Assembly: GCA_029938985.1 (NCBI GenBank)
Contig: JAOZTW010000131.1
Span: forward strand, 1 to 10,201
Length of the DNA: 10,201 nucleotides
Origin: Bacteroidales bacterium
GTDB taxonomy: Bacteria > Bacteroidota > Bacteroidia > Bacteroidales > JAOZQN01
Direction of reading: 5' to 3'
In this document: positions 6,645 to 10,201 of the stretch, piece after piece
Position numbering within the stretch: the stretch's first letter is position 1
Layout of the letters: each line of letters begins with the position of its first letter
The notes under the pieces: model-generated
What the model was told of the DNA's origin: nothing
Database searches by the model: none
The model's input: only the letters and a program-made list of their open reading frames with translations
Program-made: the position numbers and the translations under genes

Positions 6645-8038
6645 ACAAAATGAATTACAAAATAGTAAACAAAACAAATAGAGTAATTAATATATCAATA
6701 CTTGTTTTACTAATAATATTTATATTAATAAGTATTGTTATAGCAATGACACAAACACCAGTAGCAGAAGATATGTCGTTTAAGAAATTTATAAATGATA
6801 ATAATTTATTAGAATTTTATAAATATCACTATCTAAATGATGACGGAAGATTTATTAGTATTTTTTTAATGCCAGTTATTATATACAATAAATTTACATA
6901 TTTAATATTTGGAATAATTAATGCTATCGTTTTTTTTATAGAAATTTATTTAATTAACAAAATTGTATTAGGACGCAAGCCTTTAATTTTTACCAAAGAT
7001 AAATTACTTTTTGTTATTACAATAGTATTTATTTGGTATTTTTTACCTGTTCTGGAAGATGTTTCGGCATGGGGACAGTGTATTAATTGGAGAACTGCTT
7101 CGGTCGGATATTTATATCCTACTTTATTTATGTTGCTGTTTATTCAACCGTTTATAAATTTATTGAAAAATGAAAAGCAATTTTTTTATTTTAAAAACAG
7201 AATATTAAATAGCCTCAGTATTTTTATTTTAGGTTTTGTTAGTGCTGCTTCAAATCAGCAAATTTTTACGGGACTATTTATTGTGCTTTTTTTTGTAATA
7301 TTATTTTTAAAAATATATAAAAAAAGAAAAATATCATTATTTTTAATAACAGGCATAATAGGTTTTATAATTGGTGGTATCTTTATTGCGGTTGCACCTG
7401 CTAATTTCACGGGAGCTCGTGGTGTTGATAAAATACCTAATTTTTCAATAATAAATAATTTAGAACATTATTTTCTTTATTTAAAATACTTTTTTATTTC
7501 ACTAAAAGATTTACTATTTATTGCAATATTTTTCTTAATTTATAAAACACATAGTATTTACCAAAAAGATAAAAAAATAAATTATTCAGTAACTATTTTC
7601 TTTTTATTACTAACATTTGCATCTACTTTTGTCTTTATTATTATTCCACAAATGTACTTCCGAACATTTTGGTATCCTGTAATATTTTTATGTATTTCTG
7701 TTTTTAGTATTATTGATTACAATTCGTCTTTTTATAAAAAAATTAATAAAAATTTAATAACAAATATTTTTCTTTTATTTTTATTAATATTTATTTTAAA
7801 AGATTCTGCTATTGGAATAATAAATAATTATTCTCTTCAAAAACAAGTAGCAGAACGAGAAAATATTATTAGACAGGCAAAAACGAACAACAAAAAAACG
7901 GTAAAAATAAGACAATTAGAATTAGTAAACCATTCCAGAACTACATTTTTAAGCGATGAAAAGGTTTGGCTTTTATATTATTACGATTTAGACTCAATAG
8001 TTTTTATTAATTCAAATGAGAATAAAAAAAATGATTAA
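6638..8038 (+). CDS. Polytopic membrane protein, DUF6056-like (possible lipid-linked sugar transferase)
   Basis: Integral membrane protein with roughly ten to twelve hydrophobic segments, about residues 18-37, 73-82, 87-107, 122-139, 157-174, 191-203, 208-226, 232-254, 290-302, 316-337, 344-359 and 371-388, and then a soluble tail of about 75 residues. The pattern fits DUF6056 (PF19528), seen in bacterial glycan loci: an acidic pair in the first loop (AEDMSF, Glu44-Asp45), NDDGRF (67-72) in the place of the family's WxGR motif, a Trp/Gly/Tyr-rich loop SAWGQCINWRTASVGYLYP (143-161), an SAASNQQ motif (202-208) and APANFTGARG (253-262) in the place of the APGNxxR motif. These proteins resemble GT-C transferases or polymerases in outline, but no reaction is proven. 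The start is ambiguous: ATG at 6638 overlaps the preceding gene by 7 bp, and ATG at 6650 begins 5 bp after its stop. The family link is by motif recall. Confidence 0.72.
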   Translation: MLNKMNYKIVNKTNRVINISILVLLIIFILISIVIAMTQTPVAEDMSFKKFINDNNLLEFYKYHYLNDDGRFISIFLMPVIIYNKFTYLIFGIINAIVFFIEIYLINKIVLGRKPLIFTKDKLLFVITIVFIWYFLPVLEDVSAWGQCINWRTASVGYLYPTLFMLLFIQPFINLLKNEKQFFYFKNRILNSLSIFILGFVSAASNQQIFTGLFIVLFFVILFLKIYKKRKISLFLITGIIGFIIGGIFIAVAPANFTGARGVDKIPNFSIINNLEHYFLYLKYFFISLKDLLFIAIFFLIYKTHSIYQKDKKINYSVTIFFLLLTFASTFVFIIIPQMYFRTFWYPVIFLCISVFSIIDYNSSFYKKINKNLITNIFLLFLLIFILKDSAIGIINNYSLQKQVAERENIIRQAKTNNKKTVKIRQLELVNHSRTTFLSDEKVWLLYYYDLDSIVFINSNENKKND

Positions 8039-8053
8039 TTCAATATTTTAATT

Positions 8054-9055
8054 ATGAAAAAAAATATCTTAGTAACAGGTGCAGCAGGATTTATTGGAGC
8101 ACATTTAATACGTGATTTATATAAATTAAATTTATTTAATATCGTAGCCTTAGATGATTTGTCTGGCGGATTTAAAGATAATATTCCAGAAGATATTGAA
8201 TTTATTGAATGTTCTATAAATGACATAAAACTAATTGAATATTTGTTTACAAAATATAAATTTCAATATGTATTTCATTTAGCAGCTTATGCCGCAGAAG
8301 GACTGAGTCATTTTATTAGACGATTTAATTATCAAAATAATTTAATTGGAAGCATAAATTTAATAAATGAATCAATAAGAAACAATGTTGAGTGTTTTGT
8401 CTTCACGAGTTCTATAGCTGTTTATGGAAAAAATCAAGTTCCTATGACAGAAGAAATGCAACCAAAGCCCGAAGACCCTTATGGAATCGCAAAATATGCA
8501 GTAGAATTAGATTTGAAAAACGCAAAAGAACTTTTTGGATTAAACAGTATTATTTACCGTCCCCATAATGTATATGGAGAGTTTCAAAATATTGGTGATA
8601 AATATAGGAATGTTGTTGGTATTTTTATGAATCAAATTTTAAACAACAAAAATCTTTCTGTTTTTGGAGATGGCGAACAACAAAGAGCATTTAGTTATGT
8701 TGGCGACATCACACCAATTATTGCAAATTCTGTTTTGAATAAAAATTGTTATAATCAGATTTTTAATATTGGAGCCGACAAACCTTTTACCGTAAATGAA
8801 CTCGCAAAAGAAGTAATTCTTTGCATGGAAAAAAATAATACAGTAATAGATTATTTGCCAGCTCGCAATGAAGTTAAAATTGCATATAGCGACCATTCTA
8901 AGATTAAAAATTATTTTGGAGAATATAAAACAACTACTTTACAGGAAGGTTTGTCCAAAATGGCAAACTGGGTTTATAAAGTAGGAGCCAGAAAAAGTAA
9001 AAAATTTGAAAATATTGAAATTTTAAAAAACCTGCCAAAAGCTTGGCTTAAATAA
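8054..9055 (+). CDS. NAD-dependent sugar-nucleotide epimerase/dehydratase (extended SDR, GalE-like)
   Basis: Cytoplasmic enzyme that most likely epimerises a nucleotide sugar such as UDP-hexose or UDP-N-acetylhexosamine at C4, supplying donor to the neighbouring transferases. The extended-SDR features are complete: the dinucleotide-binding GAAGFIG (9-15), the acidic LDDLSGG (33-39) at the end of strand 2, FHLAAYAAEG (74-83), the active-site serines in FTSSIAVYG (117-125), and the catalytic YGIAK (Tyr143, Lys147). YRPHNVYG (168-175) and FGDGEQQRAFSYVGD (204-218) form the substrate-binding half. The AEGLSHFIRR segment (81-90) and the ending LPKAWL are typical of a GalE-related subgroup. Length (333 aa) is standard. 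Substrate is not determinable; a 4,6-dehydratase is less likely because the usual T-D-E catalytic triplet is replaced by TSS. It lies 15 bp after the membrane-protein gene, and its stop directly abuts the next start codon. Confidence 0.92.
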   Translation: MKKNILVTGAAGFIGAHLIRDLYKLNLFNIVALDDLSGGFKDNIPEDIEFIECSINDIKLIEYLFTKYKFQYVFHLAAYAAEGLSHFIRRFNYQNNLIGSINLINESIRNNVECFVFTSSIAVYGKNQVPMTEEMQPKPEDPYGIAKYAVELDLKNAKELFGLNSIIYRPHNVYGEFQNIGDKYRNVVGIFMNQILNNKNLSVFGDGEQQRAFSYVGDITPIIANSVLNKNCYNQIFNIGADKPFTVNELAKEVILCMEKNNTVIDYLPARNEVKIAYSDHSKIKNYFGEYKTTTLQEGLSKMANWVYKVGARKSKKFENIEILKNLPKAWLK

Positions 9056-10192
9056 ATGAAAAAAAAAAAAGTTAGTATTTTTGTAAGCGACCTATCTCAA
9101 AATCCTATAGTTAGGGCTTTTCCTATTGCTAAAGCTATTGAGAAATTGGGTTATGATGTTGAAATTTTAGGTTTTACAGTAAATTCGGATAAAATTTACG
9201 AACCTTATAAAGATATATTTGAATATAAAACAATAAAAAGCTACTTAGATATACGTTGGTTTATTATAAACGCTTTCAAATTATCTAAAATGGCAACTGG
9301 CGATATTGTTTATTCGTTCAAACCCTTATGGTCCACATTTTTTCCAGCAATTTTATACAGCAAATTTGGGCTAAAAAAACGACTTATTCTTGACGCAGAA
9401 GACAATGAATTATGGGAAATAAATATAAAAAATGGTTTTAAAAGTTTTTTTAAAGCTACAGGATATCCTTACAATCCTATTTATAATAAATTACTACACC
9501 CCGCAACATGGTTTGTTAAACGAAAAACAGTGGTGTGTAAATCATTACAAAAAAGATACGGTGGAAAAATAGTTTTACACGGTCCGAGTGCAGAAAAATT
9601 TAATCATAGAAATTACGATTCTGTTGAGAGTTTAAAAACAAAATATAATTTGCCAATGGATAAAAAATTTGTTCTTTTTGCTGGAAGACCAGTATTTTAC
9701 AACGGAGTAAAAAATATTGTAAACGCACTTAAACATAAAGAAGCCAAAAATTGGAATTTCGTTATTGCAGGAAATCCTACTCATGATGACTTTAAATTTG
9801 CAAAAAAAGAATTAAAAAAACGCTGTCATTTGCTTGGTTTAATTCCTAATAAAAATATGCCAGAAATTTTAAAGATGGTAGATGTTGTACCTATTATTCA
9901 AACAAAAAATCCAGCTACCGATATGCAAATTCCAGCAAAACTTCTTGAAGCCATGAGTATGGAAAAAATAATAATCTCTACAAATGTTACAGACATTCCT
10001 GAGTTATTGGGCGTAAATTCTTCTAAAAAAAGAGGTTTGATTGTAGAAAATGATTATCAATTAGCTTGTGAACTGAAAAATATTGAAGAAGAAAAATATA
10101 ATAAAGACTTATTGGGACAAAATGCAAGAGTCTTTTTTCTCGAAAATTCAAGTATTGAAATAATTGCAGAACAAATCAAAGAATTTTTTTGA
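9056..10192 (+). CDS. Glycosyltransferase family 4-like (GT-B fold)
   Basis: Predicted retaining GT-B sugar transferase. The N-terminal acceptor domain runs to about residue 200, with VSDLSQNPIVRAFPIAKAIEKLGYDV-type opening (6-35), DIVYSFKP (83-90) and LILDAEDNE (110-118). The C-terminal donor domain starts near FVLFAGRP (205-212) and contains FVIAGNP (235-241), HLLGLIPNKNMPEIL (258-272) and PAKLLEAMSM (293-302). In the GT4 E-x7-E motif the second Glu is present (Glu298), but the first position is Met290, a substitution found in some divergent members. TNVTDIPELL (309-318) completes the motif region. The 378-aa length is normal and the gene is complete, ending 9 bp before the window edge. The start is fixed by ATG directly after the epimerase stop (TAAATG, no spacer), implying coupled translation. 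Twelve A residues (9059-9070) follow the start codon. Sugar specificity is unknown. Confidence 0.89.
   Translation: MKKKKVSIFVSDLSQNPIVRAFPIAKAIEKLGYDVEILGFTVNSDKIYEPYKDIFEYKTIKSYLDIRWFIINAFKLSKMATGDIVYSFKPLWSTFFPAILYSKFGLKKRLILDAEDNELWEINIKNGFKSFFKATGYPYNPIYNKLLHPATWFVKRKTVVCKSLQKRYGGKIVLHGPSAEKFNHRNYDSVESLKTKYNLPMDKKFVLFAGRPVFYNGVKNIVNALKHKEAKNWNFVIAGNPTHDDFKFAKKELKKRCHLLGLIPNKNMPEILKMVDVVPIIQTKNPATDMQIPAKLLEAMSMEKIIISTNVTDIPELLGVNSSKKRGLIVENDYQLACELKNIEEEKYNKDLLGQNARVFFLENSSIEIIAEQIKEFF
9059..9070 (+). repeat. A12 homopolymer just after the GT4 start codon
   Basis: Twelve consecutive A residues encode the four lysines after Met1. It is the longest homopolymer I found in the window. Loss of one A brings a TAA in frame within about ten codons (aag tta gta ttt ttg taa), and gain of one brings a TAG within about seven (agt tag). 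Any single-base slippage would therefore switch the gene off. Whether length varies in the population cannot be seen from one sequence. Confidence 0.9.
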
Positions 10193-10201
10193 AAAATAAA
10201 A

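Noticed and set aside
5073..8038. A defence system formed by the AAA/nuclease-fold protein and the membrane protein as effector
   Set aside because: The membrane protein has features of a glycan-locus family with long loops and many helices, not a small pore-forming effector, and both neighbours are glycan genes. Adjacency alone does not support a defence pair.
1..10201. tRNA, rRNA, CRISPR repeats, insertion-sequence ends or direct repeats marking a mobile element
   Set aside because: No spaced repeats, transposase, RNA-like GC-rich segment or paired terminal repeats were seen on reading; nearly all bases are in coding genes. Short or degenerate ends could be missed by eye.

Overview
The window is a very AT-rich stretch (by eye well under one third G+C) densely packed with plus-strand genes. 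It reads as part of a cell-surface glycan (O-antigen, capsule or glycoprotein-glycan) biosynthesis locus from a member of the Bacteroidota. Three things point there: the extreme AT content, starts with A-rich leaders and no Shine-Dalgarno motif, and two AAA-ATPase/PD-(D/E)XK proteins of types common in that phylum. The phylum is an inference; no rRNA or other marker gene is present.

Layout: 3-671 is the 3' end of a DUF1703-type AAA-ATPase/nuclease-fold gene cut by the window edge. 702-1475 is a GT-A (GT2-like) glycosyltransferase and 1498-2415 an FkbM-family methyltransferase. A 116-117 bp gap (2416-2532) is the only sizeable non-coding stretch. From 2533 to 10192 seven genes follow almost without spacing (0-15 bp gaps and one 7-bp overlap) and look like one transcription unit: a GT-B fucosyltransferase-like protein with the HIRRGDK motif, a small methyltransferase-like protein with an eroded SAM site, a GT10 alpha-1,3-fucosyltransferase, a full-length AAA-ATPase with a C-terminal PD-(D/E)XK fold, a DUF6056-like polytopic membrane protein, an NAD-dependent sugar-nucleotide epimerase, and a GT4 glycosyltransferase.

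Working together (inference): the epimerase supplies an activated sugar. The GT2-like, GT4 and two fucosyltransferase-type enzymes assemble a probably fucosylated oligosaccharide at the inner face of the membrane. FkbM may O-methylate a sugar, and the membrane protein may act in lipid-linked sugar transfer or a related membrane step. No GDP-fucose synthesis genes, flippase, initiating transferase or ligase are in view, so the locus must extend beyond the window or rely on genes elsewhere.

The points most worth a second look are a 12-A tract directly after the GT4 start codon (a possible on/off slippage switch), the eroded methyltransferase-like gene between the two fucosyltransferases, and the AAA/nuclease-fold gene tightly embedded in the glycan operon. 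I found no RNA gene, CRISPR array, insertion sequence or clearly novel multi-gene system.
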